Below the pieces are notes generated by a model that was not told the origin of the DNA, did not search any database, and saw only the letters and a program-made list of their open reading frames with translations. Position numbers and translations under genes: made by a program. From the NCBI GenBank assembly GCA_963727835.1, contig CAVSIB010000048.1, forward strand, positions 55,090-119,089: a stretch of DNA of 64,000 nt. Direction: 5' to 3'. Below are positions 25,587 to 35,615 of this stretch, piece by piece (positions within the stretch are counted from its first letter, which is position 1; each line of letters opens with the position of its first letter). This DNA is from G026625185 sp963727835 (GTDB taxonomy: Bacteria > Desulfobacterota > WTBG01 > JAGOGO01).

Positions 25587-28500
25587 ATGGATAGTCAATT
25601 AGGTTTATTCGGTAAACCAAAGAATCCCTCCCAATATAGTGCGGTGAAGATATCGCTCGCTTCACCAGAGCTGATTCGCTCGTGGTCACATGGGGAAGTA
25701 AAAAAACCCGAGACGATAAATTATCGGACTTTTAAACCAGAGCGAGACGGGCTTTTCTGTGCCAAAATTTTCGGACCGGTTAAAGATTACGAGTGTAATT
25801 GCGGCAAATATAAACGTTTAAAACATCGAGGTGTGGTGTGTGAAAAGTGTGGTGTGGAAGTCATCTCCTCCCAGGTGAGACGAGAACGAATGGGGCATAT
25901 TGAGCTTGCGGCTCCTGTTGCCCATATCTGGTTTCTCCGGAGTCTCCCGAGCCGCATTGGAGCAGTCCTTGATATGACCCTTCGGGAGCTGGAAAAGGTT
26001 CTTTATTTTGAATCGTATGTGGTTATTGACCCTGGAGATGCGCCATTAAAAAAAGGAGAACTTGTTTTCGAAGAGAAATACCTTAAGCTCCGAAACGAAC
26101 ATGGAGAAGGATTTATTGTGGGAATGGGGGGAGAAGCTATCCGGACCCTTCTTAAAGAGATTGACCTCGAAAAGCTTTCTGAGTCCTTACGGGCGGAAAT
26201 GAAAGCAACCTCTTCGGATGCTAAAAAGAAGAAAATGGCTAAACGTCTCAAAGTGGTGAATGCTTTTATTAATTCAGGAAATCGGCCGGAATGGATGATC
26301 TTAGAGGTTATCCCCGTTATTCCTCCCGACCTCAGGCCCTTGGTTCCCTTGGATGGGGGAAGGTTTGCGGCTTCTGATTTAAACGATCTTTATCGCCGGG
26401 TTTGTAATCGCAATAATCGCCTTAAACGGCTCCAAGAGCTTGATGCTCCGGAGATTATTATTCGCAATGAAAAACGGATGCTTCAGGAAGCGGTCGATGT
26501 CCTTTTTGATAACGGACGAAGAGGCAAGATCGTGACAGGCCGGAACAAGCGGCCGCTGAAGTCTCTCAGCGATATGCTCAAAGGAAAACAAGGCCGTTTC
26601 CGGCAGAATTTACTGGGTAAACGGGTGGACTACTCGGGGCGTTCGGTCATCGTGATTGGACCAGAGTTGCGGTTGCATCAGTGCGGGCTACCCAAAAAGA
26701 TGGCGCTCGAGCTCTTTAAACCCTTTGTGTACCACCAACTGATTGCTCAAGGCTATGTCACAAATATCAAAAGCGCCAAAAAGATGGTAGAAAAAGAGAC
26801 CCCAGAGGTGTGGGATATTCTGGAAGGAGTTGTTTATGAGTACCCCATTATGCTCAACCGTGCTCCAACGTTACACCGTTTAGGCATTCAAGCTTTTGAA
26901 CCAATCTTGATTGAGGGAAAAGCGATTCAGATTCACCCTTTGGTATGCTCGGCATTTAATGCGGATTTTGATGGTGACCAGATGGCAGTTCACGTGCCGC
27001 TTTCGGTTGAGGCTCAGATTGAAGCGCGGGTGTTGATGATGTCAACCAATAATATACTTTCTCCTGCTAATGGGAAACCAATCATTGTTCCCACGCAAGA
27101 TATTGTTCTTGGTCTTTATTATCTTACCCGACAGCAAGAAACAGGAAAAGGGGAAACCAAAGATAAAATTTTTGAGAATCGTTTTAAAATACGTGAAGAC
27201 TACGAGAAAGGAATTTTATCTCTCAAAGATCAGGTTAAGATAAAGGAACTGGGTTTAATACCAGGCAGCCCCCATGATTTGCCCGAGGAAGTGAAAAAGA
27301 ATCTTGCGGATAAAAGTGTCTCGCTGACGGTAGCTCAGGTCCTTCACAAAAAAAGCTTCTTTTCTTCTCCCGCAGAAGTACGCATAGCGTATGACCAAGG
27401 AGAGGTAAAAATCCACGATGAAATCAAGGTGGTCATAGAGGGAGAAAAAGTTGACACCACGGTAGGCCGAATAATCCTCAGTGAGATTATACCCGAGGGG
27501 ATACCCTTTGAGGTGATTAACCGGGTGATGAATAAAAAAGAATTAGCTAATCTCATTGATCACTGTTACCGAATTTGTGGGAATAAACAGACGGTTATTA
27601 TTTCGGATCGCTTGAAAGACTTGGGTTATCAGTACGCTACGCAAGCCGGGATTTCGATTTCGATTTCGGATATGATTATTCCGAAACGAAAAAATGCGCT
27701 TATCACTGAGGCAGAAAGAGAAGTTGAAGAAATTAAACAACAGCATAAGAATGGTCTAATTACTGATGGGGAGCGGTATAATAAAGTTGTTGATATCTGG
27801 GCGCATGTCACGGAAAAGGTCGCTCAGGAAATGCAGCAGGAACTTACGCTCGATGCAAAGGGGGGGGGGGTGCTTAACTCCATTTTTATGATGGCTGACT
27901 CTGGTGCCAGAGGAAGTGCTCAGCAGATCCGTCAGCTTGCAGGTATGCGCGGTCTGATGGCGAAACCTTCGGGAGAAATCATTGAAACGCCGATAACTGC
28001 TAATTTTCGCGAAGGTCTAAATGTGCTTCAATATTTTATCTCTACCCATGGAGCGAGGAAAGGTTTGGCTGATACTGCTCTTAAGACCGCCAATTCCGGT
28101 TATTTGACGAGACGCCTTGTTGATGTTTCCCATGACGTTATTGTCTCGGAGGATGATTGTGGTACCTTTGACGGAATTTATGTGACACCTTTGATGGAAG
28201 GCGGCGAAGTGGTGGAGCCGATTGGGGACCGAATTCTTGGTCGGGTAACTCTTGATGATATCAAAGATCCTTATACCGGAGATATTATTGTTCACGCCAA
28301 TCAGGAAATAGACGAAAACTTAACCAAACAGATTGAAGAAGTTGGAATTGAAAGGGTAAAAATAAGGTCTGTTCTTACCTGCCGGAGCAAAATGGGGATT
28401 TGTAGTTCATGTTATGGCCGAGATCTCTCTACGGGAAAGATCGTCAACATCGGAGAGACCGTAGGGGTTATTGCTGCTCAGTCAATTGGAGAGCCGGGAA

Positions 28501-30641
28501 CTCAGCTCACGATGAGGACCTTCCATATTGGCGGTACCGCAAGCCGGAGAGCGGAGCAGACCACTCTTGAATCAAAAATTCCTGGAAAGGTAAAATTTTC
28601 TGCTCTTAAGACGGTTCGGGGTGGCGATGGAAAGCTGGTGGTTATGAATCGGAATAGCCAAATTTTTATTGAAGGTGAGGGCCGTCGGGAACCCCATTCA
28701 ATAATCTATGGCGCTAAGCTCAATGTTGAAAACGGAAAGCCGATTGAACCGGGAACCCAAATTGCCGAATGGGACCCCTACAATACGCCGATCTTAACTG
28801 ATATTCCTGGCCGGGTCAGACTCCACGATATTATTGAAGGGGTTACGATGAAAGAGACGGTAGACCCCGTGAGCCAAAAAGCTACTAAGGGGATTGTTGA
28901 ATCAAAGGGGCAAGATTTGCAACCCCAAATAATCGTTACTCCACCCGAAATAACTTTTACCGGCTCTTTTGAAAAAGGGCTTTTGCACATCCGGGATGAA
29001 TTTGTTGATCCTGAAGGAGAGATCGCTACTGATTTAGAAGAGTTGCCCAAGGAAGTCGATTTTTCTGAAAAACTTGGCGAAAAGCTTTCTTACCATCCGA
29101 GGGAAAAGCTCCTTATTTTGAAGGGTGCTATTAATGAGAAGGAATTTGAAACATTAAGCTCTCTTTCTGCAGAACGAGATTATCAAAAAGCAATTACCGC
29201 TCTTTTTGCGCGCGGTCGAGATTGTGTTGAATCAATAGTCGGATACAGTCAAAACGAACTATTAACTAACAAAAAATTATTTTTTCAGTGTATCTATGCG
29301 GAAGATGTGGAGAAGGTTCTCAGTTTTATGCGCAACCCTTCTGTAAAACAAATCGATTTTAGATTTCTTCACCGAGAAGGTCAGGTGATAGATTTTTCAT
29401 TGGGAGTAAGTGAAATCGATCAATCTTTAGACAGGATGCCTGATGACCTTAAGTTTTTCCCGGAACGCTTTCAAGAAAAACTTTTCTATGATGAACAAAC
29501 GAAGGTGTTAAAACTAAGAGGGATTCTCACTGAAGAGGAATTTGCAGACATTACTTCATTAACTGCTGATAGTGTTTTTAAGAAAGCATTAAAAGAACTT
29601 TCCCAGAAAGAATCTCGGTGGTCTCTTAAAGCAAAAGAGCGTTATATGTTTATCCCGGTAGGAGCAAATATCCTGGAGGTTCCCCGCGTGAAAGTAGAAG
29701 AATGTACTCTTGATGGGAAAATCCGCAAGATATATTCAAATATACCAGGGAAAAACTTTGGTGGTGCGCTCAAAATTGAAGAACGGGTGATCGAAGGTGA
29801 TCTGATTGCGAAGATTCCTCGGGAAACGACAAAAACCAAGGATATCACCGGAGGATTGCCTCGGGTGGCGGAACTCTTCGAGGCCCGGAAACCAAAAGAG
29901 GTTGCGCTGATTAGTGAAATAGATGGAGTAGTTTCTTTTGGCAAAGAGCTTAAAGGAAAAAGAAGAGTTATTGTTACCCCGGATGTTGGTGACTCGCGGG
30001 AATACTTAGTCCCCAAAGGAAAACATATCAGTGTTCATAATGGAGATAAGATAAAGGCGGGTGAGCTTTTGATGGACGGATCCCCCAATCCCGCGGATAT
30101 CCTTAATGTAAAGGGGGAACAGGAGCTTGCTAAATATTTGGTTGACGAGGTGCAGGAAGTCTACCGCCTTCAGGGAGTAAAGATTAATGATAAGCACATC
30201 GAAATCATTGTCCGTCAAATGCTAAAACGAATAAAAATCAAGGATGAAGTCGGAGAAACTAACTTCTTGGTTGGTGAACAGGTAAGCAAGGCAAAGTTTG
30301 AAGAGGAAAATGAACGAGTGGTCAGAGAAGGTGGACAACCTGCCCATGGGGAACCTTTGCTTTTGGGGATTACAAAGGCCTCATTAAATACTGATAGTTT
30401 TATCTCTGCGGCTTCATTTCAAGAAACTACCCGGGTATTAACCCAGGCAGCTATTGAAGGAAAGGTAGATACCCTCGTGGGGTTAAAGGAAAATGCGATC
30501 ATGGGAAGATTGATTCCGGCAGGTACCGGGATGAAACGATATCAACACGTTGATATTACAAGCAACGAAGAACAAAAAACCATGGAAAAACCGAAAGAAG
30601 AAGAATTTATTACTGAGGAGAATGTTGATGCCTACTATTAA
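25587..30641 (+). CDS. rpoC: DNA-directed RNA polymerase beta' subunit with enlarged SI3-type insertion
   Basis: A 1684-residue beta', nearly 280 longer than the E. coli protein. It carries the zinc-binding CNCGKYKRLKHRGVVCEKCG, the catalytic NADFDGDQMAVHVPLS and the trigger-loop start TFHIGGTASRR (978-988). ITGGLPRVAELFEARKPKE resumes the core at 1420. Between them, residues ~1118-1351 form extra sequence. It includes two related ~55-residue units, at 1154-1210 and 1285-1341, sharing an 'EKL.Y ... L.L.G ... E.EF ... SL ... KA' pattern. The 3' end overlaps rpsL by 14 bases. Confidence 0.98.
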   Translation: MDSQLGLFGKPKNPSQYSAVKISLASPELIRSWSHGEVKKPETINYRTFKPERDGLFCAKIFGPVKDYECNCGKYKRLKHRGVVCEKCGVEVISSQVRRERMGHIELAAPVAHIWFLRSLPSRIGAVLDMTLRELEKVLYFESYVVIDPGDAPLKKGELVFEEKYLKLRNEHGEGFIVGMGGEAIRTLLKEIDLEKLSESLRAEMKATSSDAKKKKMAKRLKVVNAFINSGNRPEWMILEVIPVIPPDLRPLVPLDGGRFAASDLNDLYRRVCNRNNRLKRLQELDAPEIIIRNEKRMLQEAVDVLFDNGRRGKIVTGRNKRPLKSLSDMLKGKQGRFRQNLLGKRVDYSGRSVIVIGPELRLHQCGLPKKMALELFKPFVYHQLIAQGYVTNIKSAKKMVEKETPEVWDILEGVVYEYPIMLNRAPTLHRLGIQAFEPILIEGKAIQIHPLVCSAFNADFDGDQMAVHVPLSVEAQIEARVLMMSTNNILSPANGKPIIVPTQDIVLGLYYLTRQQETGKGETKDKIFENRFKIREDYEKGILSLKDQVKIKELGLIPGSPHDLPEEVKKNLADKSVSLTVAQVLHKKSFFSSPAEVRIAYDQGEVKIHDEIKVVIEGEKVDTTVGRIILSEIIPEGIPFEVINRVMNKKELANLIDHCYRICGNKQTVIISDRLKDLGYQYATQAGISISISDMIIPKRKNALITEAEREVEEIKQQHKNGLITDGERYNKVVDIWAHVTEKVAQEMQQELTLDAKGGGVLNSIFMMADSGARGSAQQIRQLAGMRGLMAKPSGEIIETPITANFREGLNVLQYFISTHGARKGLADTALKTANSGYLTRRLVDVSHDVIVSEDDCGTFDGIYVTPLMEGGEVVEPIGDRILGRVTLDDIKDPYTGDIIVHANQEIDENLTKQIEEVGIERVKIRSVLTCRSKMGICSSCYGRDLSTGKIVNIGETVGVIAAQSIGEPGTQLTMRTFHIGGTASRRAEQTTLESKIPGKVKFSALKTVRGGDGKLVVMNRNSQIFIEGEGRREPHSIIYGAKLNVENGKPIEPGTQIAEWDPYNTPILTDIPGRVRLHDIIEGVTMKETVDPVSQKATKGIVESKGQDLQPQIIVTPPEITFTGSFEKGLLHIRDEFVDPEGEIATDLEELPKEVDFSEKLGEKLSYHPREKLLILKGAINEKEFETLSSLSAERDYQKAITALFARGRDCVESIVGYSQNELLTNKKLFFQCIYAEDVEKVLSFMRNPSVKQIDFRFLHREGQVIDFSLGVSEIDQSLDRMPDDLKFFPERFQEKLFYDEQTKVLKLRGILTEEEFADITSLTADSVFKKALKELSQKESRWSLKAKERYMFIPVGANILEVPRVKVEECTLDGKIRKIYSNIPGKNFGGALKIEERVIEGDLIAKIPRETTKTKDITGGLPRVAELFEARKPKEVALISEIDGVVSFGKELKGKRRVIVTPDVGDSREYLVPKGKHISVHNGDKIKAGELLMDGSPNPADILNVKGEQELAKYLVDEVQEVYRLQGVKINDKHIEIIVRQMLKRIKIKDEVGETNFLVGEQVSKAKFEEENERVVREGGQPAHGEPLLLGITKASLNTDSFISAASFQETTRVLTQAAIEGKVDTLVGLKENAIMGRLIPAGTGMKRYQHVDITSNEEQKTMEKPKEEEFITEENVDAYY

Positions 30642-30999
30642 TCAGTTGGTGCGGTTTGGTCGAAAAAAAGTTAAGAAGAAAGTCAAAGCGCCCGCTTTGG
30701 CAAGATGCCCTCAAAAAAAGGGAGTCTGTGTTCGGGTTTACACCACCACGCCTAAAAAACCAAATTCTGCTTTGAGAAAAGTAGCGCGTGTGAGACTTAC
30801 GAATGGTATTGAGGTAACAACCTATATCCCTGGTGAAGGACATAACCTTCAAGAACATTCCGTAGTGCTCATCAGGGGTGGGAGAGTAAAAGATTTGCCT
30901 GGGGTCCGCTACCACATGATCCGCGGTGCTCTTGATACCATGGGGGTTGAAGACCGGAAACAGAGCCGTTCAAAATACGGAACCAAAAAACCCAAATAA
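30628..30999 (+). CDS. rpsL: 30S ribosomal protein S12
   Basis: A 123-residue decoding-centre protein. It starts MPTINQLVRFGRKK and contains TPKKPNSALRKVARV and the PGVRYHMIRGALD loop. The Lys residues linked to streptomycin response (KKPNS and GGRVKDLPG) are wild-type-like. The ATG at 30628 lies inside the last codons of rpoC, with GAGGAG upstream, so translation is coupled to rpoC; the longer frame from 30550 is a shadow of rpoC. Confidence 0.98.
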   Translation: MPTINQLVRFGRKKVKKKVKAPALARCPQKKGVCVRVYTTTPKKPNSALRKVARVRLTNGIEVTTYIPGEGHNLQEHSVVLIRGGRVKDLPGVRYHMIRGALDTMGVEDRKQSRSKYGTKKPK

Positions 31000-31135
31000 G
31001 GTTTTTATATTCTTAGTGGTTGTGATGTAACGTGTTACAAAACTTAATAAGAATAAGGATAATGTTGTTTGTTTGAAAATTCACTCGGCGCATAAAACGG
31101 TGCAATAAAAAGCATTTTTTAAGATAGGCTGAATT

Positions 31136-31154
31136 CCTCCGCTTTTGGCGGAGG
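31136..31154. repeat. REP-like GC-rich hairpin before rpsG
   Basis: A CCTCCGC arm, a TTTTG loop and GCGGAGG form a hairpin preceded by CTGAATT. The same layout (CTGAATA, then a GC-rich palindrome with a CTTG-type loop) recurs at 51092-51115. It could be a REP-type repeat or an S7 operator leader. Confidence 0.5.
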
Positions 31155-31191
31155 GCATTGATATTAGGACATTCATGAGGGAGATAAAGAC

Positions 31192-31662
31192 GTGTCAAGA
31201 AGAAAGGTGGCAACCCGAAGAGGTATTTTACCTGACCCAAAATATCATGATAAGTTGGTAGCTCAGTTTATCAATAAACTTATGGAGCGCGGGAAAAAGA
31301 GTTTGGCGGAGAGGGTTCTTTATAAAACCTTTGATATTATCGAATCGAGAACGAAACAAGATCCGGTCAGTTTGTTTAAAACTGCCCTTGATAATGTGAA
31401 ACCAATACTCCAGGTTAAGTCCCGTCGGGTGGGAGGGGCTACGTATCAGGTTCCCATGGAAGTCGGTTTTGAACGACGGCTCTCTTTAGCGATGAAATGG
31501 TTAGCAACGTATGCTCAAGAGCGGACTGAAAAGTCAATGCCTGAGAAATTAGCGGCAGAGCTGCTTGATGCGGCTAATAATCGGGGGAATGCGGTTAAGA
31601 AAAGGGAAGATACCCATAAGATGGCAGAAGCTAATAAAGCATTTGCTCATTATCGCTGGTAA
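31192..31662 (+). CDS. rpsG: 30S ribosomal protein S7
   Basis: A 156-residue protein starting at GTG with SRRKVATRRGILPDPKY. It contains NVKPILQVKSRRVGGATYQV and ends in KREDTHKMAEANKAFAHYRW. S7 nucleates 30S head assembly and represses the str operon in E. coli. The unusual 190-base leader after rpsL holds a hairpin. Confidence 0.98.
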   Translation: MSRRKVATRRGILPDPKYHDKLVAQFINKLMERGKKSLAERVLYKTFDIIESRTKQDPVSLFKTALDNVKPILQVKSRRVGGATYQVPMEVGFERRLSLAMKWLATYAQERTEKSMPEKLAAELLDAANNRGNAVKKREDTHKMAEANKAFAHYRW

Positions 31663-31673
31663 ACGGAATAGTT

Positions 31674-33823
31674 ATGTCTGATCGTCCATTAATTAGATTA
31701 ATCAATAAAGAAACATCCTCCGAGGTTACTTCCTTACCTAAAGGGAAAAAAGTACCTCGGATTAACCCGTTAGATAAGATGCGAAATATCTGGGATTATT
31801 GCCCATATTGATGCAGGCAAGACAACCACCACGGAACGGATCCTCTACTATACGGGGGTCTCTTATAAAATCGGCGAGGTGGATGATGGTAAAGCCACCA
31901 TGGACTGGATGGAACAGGAACAGGAGCGAGGCATTACCATCACCTCTGCTGCGACTACGTGTTTTTGGAAGGGACACCGGGTAAATCTCATTGATACTCC
32001 TGGACATGTTGATTTTACGGTCGAGGTGGAAAGATCACTCCGGGTCTTAGATGGGGTGGTGGCAGTCTTTTGTGCAGTTGGTGGCGTACAGCCCCAATCA
32101 GAAACTGTCTGGCGACAAGCGAACAAATACCATATACCTGTTATTGCTTTTGTGAATAAAATGGATCGCGTAGGGGCAAACTTTGAGCGGGTCATTAAAA
32201 TGATGGAGGAAAGATTTAAGGTATGTGCTTTGCCGGTACAAATTCCTTTGGGCAAAGAGGCTGATTTTTTTGGGGCCATTGATCTCATCGACATGGAGGC
32301 GATTATTTACGATGAGAGTGCTCTGGGTGCCCATTTCCACCGGGAACCAATTCCTGAGTCCTATCAAGACCGGGCTTTAGAGTATCGGGAACGATTGCTT
32401 GAAACTCTTGCCAATTTTGATGACCTTTTCATGGAAAAATATGTCGGTGAAAGTGCCATTGAACCCCAAGAAATTCGTCGCCTTATTCGTAAGGCTACGT
32501 TAGAATTAAAAGTGACCCCGGTTTTTTGTGGATCTGCCTTTAAAAATAAAGGCGTTCAGTCTCTTCTTGATGGCGTTATTGAATACCTTCCTTCTCCCGT
32601 GGATATTCCTCCTATCGTGGGGATCAATCCCGAGGGAAAAGAAGAAACTAGGCCTGCTGCTCTTGAAACGCCATTTTCCGCTTTAGCTTTTAAAATCATG
32701 AACGACCCTCATGTGGGGCAACTTACGTTTGTTCGGGTATATAGTGGTGAATTAACTGCCAAAGGCACGGTTTATAACGCATCCAAAGAAAAGTCAGAAC
32801 GGGTTTCTCGGCTTTTGAGAATGCATGCCAATAAGAGGGAAGATATTGAAACGGTTTCTGCCGGTGATATCGCGGCGATTGTAGGATTAAAAAACACGAC
32901 CACCGGTGATACGCTTTGTTATCCGAAGTCCCCTATTCTTTTAGAATCGATTAAATTTCCCGAATCCGTGATTTCGGTGGCGATCGAACCGAAAAGCCGT
33001 GCTGATCAAGGCAAGCTCGGTGTTGGGCTTCAAAGGTTATCCCACGAAGACCCTACATTCAGGACTTTTACTGATCCTGAGACCGGGCAGACCATTATTT
33101 CGGGGATGGGAGAACTTCATCTGGAAATAATTGTTGACCGCTTATTAAGAGAATTTCAAGTGAAGGCAGATATAGGGAAACCCCATGTTGCTTATCGTGA
33201 GACAATAACCCAAAAGGCAGTTGCAGAAGGCAAATTCATTCGCCAATCGGGAGGTCGCGGACAATATGGGCATGTTGTTTTAGAGGTTGAGCCTCAACCA
33301 CCGGGAACTGGTTTTATTTTTGAAAACCGGATTGTCGGCGGCGTAATCCCTAAAGAATATATTCCTGCGGTAGAGAAAGGGCTTAAAGAGGCTGTGGAGC
33401 ATGGGGTAGTGGAGGGATACCCGGTAATAGACCTTAAAGTAACGTTGGTTGATGGTTCTTACCATGAGGTTGATTCTTCCGAGTTGGCTTTTAAAATTGC
33501 GGCTTCCCATTGGGTTTAAGGATGGAGTTAAAAGGGCTAACCCCATAGTTTTAGAGCCGTTAATGTCATTAGAGGTCGTGGTGCCGGAGGAATATATGAG
33601 TGAAGTGATTGGTGACATTAATTCTCGTCGCGGAAAAATTTTGGGGATGGATAATCAAAAGAATATAGTTGTCCTTGCTACGCATACCCCTTTAGCAGAA
33701 ATCTTTGGTTATTCAACGGTTTTGCGGTCCATCACGCAAGGGAGAGGGACGTATAATATGCAGTTTTACCGGTATGTAAAAATTTCTGATGATCAAGTAA
33801 AAAAAAGTGTTGCAATTAATTAA
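31674..33823 (+). CDS. fusA: Elongation factor G, interrupted by two +1 frameshifts
   Basis: EF-G drives ribosomal translocation. The first break is an extra base at 31791, inside the sequence leading to the P-loop (corrected reading KMRNIGIIAHIDAGKTTTTE). The second is an extra C at 33506-33508 (corrected AASIGFKDGVKRANP). Correcting both gives 715 residues with G domain, domain II (HVGQLTFVRVYSGEL) and the C-terminal domain V ending GRGTYNMQFYRYV. The N-terminus carries about 30 residues before the usual start. An essential gene is unlikely to be dead, so sequence error or recoding must be considered. Confidence 0.9.
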
Positions 33824-33992
33824 TTTGTTTGTTAAAAAAATTAATTTTTAGTTCTAATTTCAAAAAATTTAATCTAGTTGAAAACTTAAATTTTTTTGAT
33901 TTTATCATGCTTATTTTAACTCAATTATTAAACCTATTCTTTCCTTATTTCCTTACTCATTTAAACACCCTTGAAAATAAGGAGGAGTAATC

Positions 33993-35192
33993 ATGGCGAA
34001 GCAGAAATTTGAGCGGACGAAGCCGCATGTTAATGTAGGGACGATAGGGCATGTAGATCATGGGAAGACGACGTTGACCTCAGCGATCACGAAGTATTTG
34101 TCGTTAAAAGGCAAGGCAGAGTATATGGCGTATGATTCGATTGATAAAGCGCCTGAGGAGCGGGAGCGGGGGTTAACGATTGCGATAGCGCATGTTGAGT
34201 ATGAGACTGATAAGCGACATTATGCGCACATTGATTGTCCTGGGCATGCGGATTACATAAAGAACATGATTACCGGGGCGGCACAGATGGATGGGGCGAT
34301 TTTGGTAGTAAGTGCAGCAGACGGGCCAATGCCTCAGACGCGGGAGCATATTTTGTTAGCAAAGCAGGTACGGGTACCACATATCGTGGTATTTTTAAAC
34401 AAAGTAGATATGGTAGATGATCCGGAGCTGATTGAGTTAGTGGAATTGGAGGTACGGGAGTTATTAACCCAGTATGAATTTCCTGGGGATGATATAGCGA
34501 TTATCCGGGGAAGTGCCTTAAAGGCGATGCAGTCGGAGTCCAAGGATCAGGGTGTAGAGGAGTATCAGTGTATTCAGCAATTACTGGATGCGATTGATGC
34601 GCGGATTCCGGAGCCGGCGCGGGATATTGACAAGCCATTTTTAATGCCGATCGAGGATGTGTTTACTATATCGGGTAGAGGGACGGTGGTAACGGGGCGA
34701 GCGGAGCGTGGGATTATTAAAGTAGGAGACGAAGTAGAGATCGTAGGTTTTACGCCGACGCAGAAGACCGTATGTACCGGGGTAGAGATGTTTCGGAAGA
34801 TACTGGATGAGGGGCGTGCGGGAGATAATATCGGGGTATTGTTGCGGGGCACGAAGAGAGAAGAAGTAGAACGGGGGCAGGTGGTAGCGAAGCCGGGGAG
34901 CATAACGCCGCACAAGAAGTTTAAGGCGGAGGTATATATATTGACGAAAGAAGAAGGCGGGCGTCACACGCCGTTTTTCAATGGATATCGGCCGCAGTTT
35001 TATTTTCGGACGACGGATGTAACCGGGGTAGCGAAATTACCGGATGGGGTAGAGATGGTGATGCCGGGAGACAATATCAGGATGGAAATAGAGTTAATCA
35101 CGCCGATAGCGATGGAGAAGGAGTTGCGGTTTGCGATTCGTGAAGGAGGGCGGACAGTAGGGGCTGGAGTAATTAGTGAAGTTATAGAATAA
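33993..35192 (+). CDS. tuf: Elongation factor Tu, copy 2
   Basis: A 399-residue EF-Tu, identical to copy 1 at protein level except Val for Ile three residues from the C-terminus. Nucleotide differences (fewer than about 20 seen by eye) are nearly all synonymous, which points to ongoing gene conversion. It has the same odd purine-ending codon use. It is intact, although the genes on both sides carry frameshifts. GGAGGAG is the ribosome site. The following 28 bases match those after copy 1. Confidence 0.98.
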   Translation: MAKQKFERTKPHVNVGTIGHVDHGKTTLTSAITKYLSLKGKAEYMAYDSIDKAPEERERGLTIAIAHVEYETDKRHYAHIDCPGHADYIKNMITGAAQMDGAILVVSAADGPMPQTREHILLAKQVRVPHIVVFLNKVDMVDDPELIELVELEVRELLTQYEFPGDDIAIIRGSALKAMQSESKDQGVEEYQCIQQLLDAIDARIPEPARDIDKPFLMPIEDVFTISGRGTVVTGRAERGIIKVGDEVEIVGFTPTQKTVCTGVEMFRKILDEGRAGDNIGVLLRGTKREEVERGQVVAKPGSITPHKKFKAEVYILTKEEGGRHTPFFNGYRPQFYFRTTDVTGVAKLPDGVEMVMPGDNIRMEIELITPIAMEKELRFAIREGGRTVGAGVISEVIE

Positions 35193-35281
35193 CCGGTTGC
35201 GTGGCTGGATCGGATACCGGAGAGTCGTAAAACAGAAGACAAACGGATGGATCAAGACAAAGGTGATTAGGTGAGGCAAGG

Positions 35282-35591
35282 ATGACTGACCAAAAAATAA
35301 GGATTCGTTTAAAGGCATATGACCATAAGCTGCTGGATCAATCAGTCGAAGAGATTTTAGATACTGCTCTTCGAACTGGAGCACGGGTTGTTGGTCCTAT
35401 CCCTTTGCCTACTGAGATTAATAAGTACTGTGTTTTACGCTCGCCTCATGTGGATAAAAAATCCCGAGAGCAGTTTGAAATTAGAACTCATAAGAGACTT
35501 GCTTGAGATATTGGAACCAACTCAGGAGACGATTGATGCCTTGATGAAACTCAATCTTTCTGCTGGGGTGGATGTAGAGTTAAAACTTTAA
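35282..35591 (+). CDS. rpsJ: 30S ribosomal protein S10, one +1 frameshift
   Basis: The first frame encodes QKIRIRLKAYDHKLLDQSVE through FEIRTHKRL. It then hits TGA one codon after an extra G at 35501. Removing that base continues into LEILEPTQETIDALMKLNLS and AGVDVELKL, giving the standard 102 residues. S10 is also the NusB/NusG partner. It begins the S10 operon. Confidence 0.92.
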
Positions 35592-35615
35592 ACTTTATCG
35601 ATTTACTAAAAAAAT

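Noticed and set aside
30550..30627. Longer rpsL reading frame
   Set aside because: The added residues are the rpoC 3' end in another frame, and S12 begins at MPTINQ.
33824..33992. Promoter for the second tuf
   Set aside because: TTGAAA-like hexamers exist, but the stretch is so AT-rich that any choice would be arbitrary.
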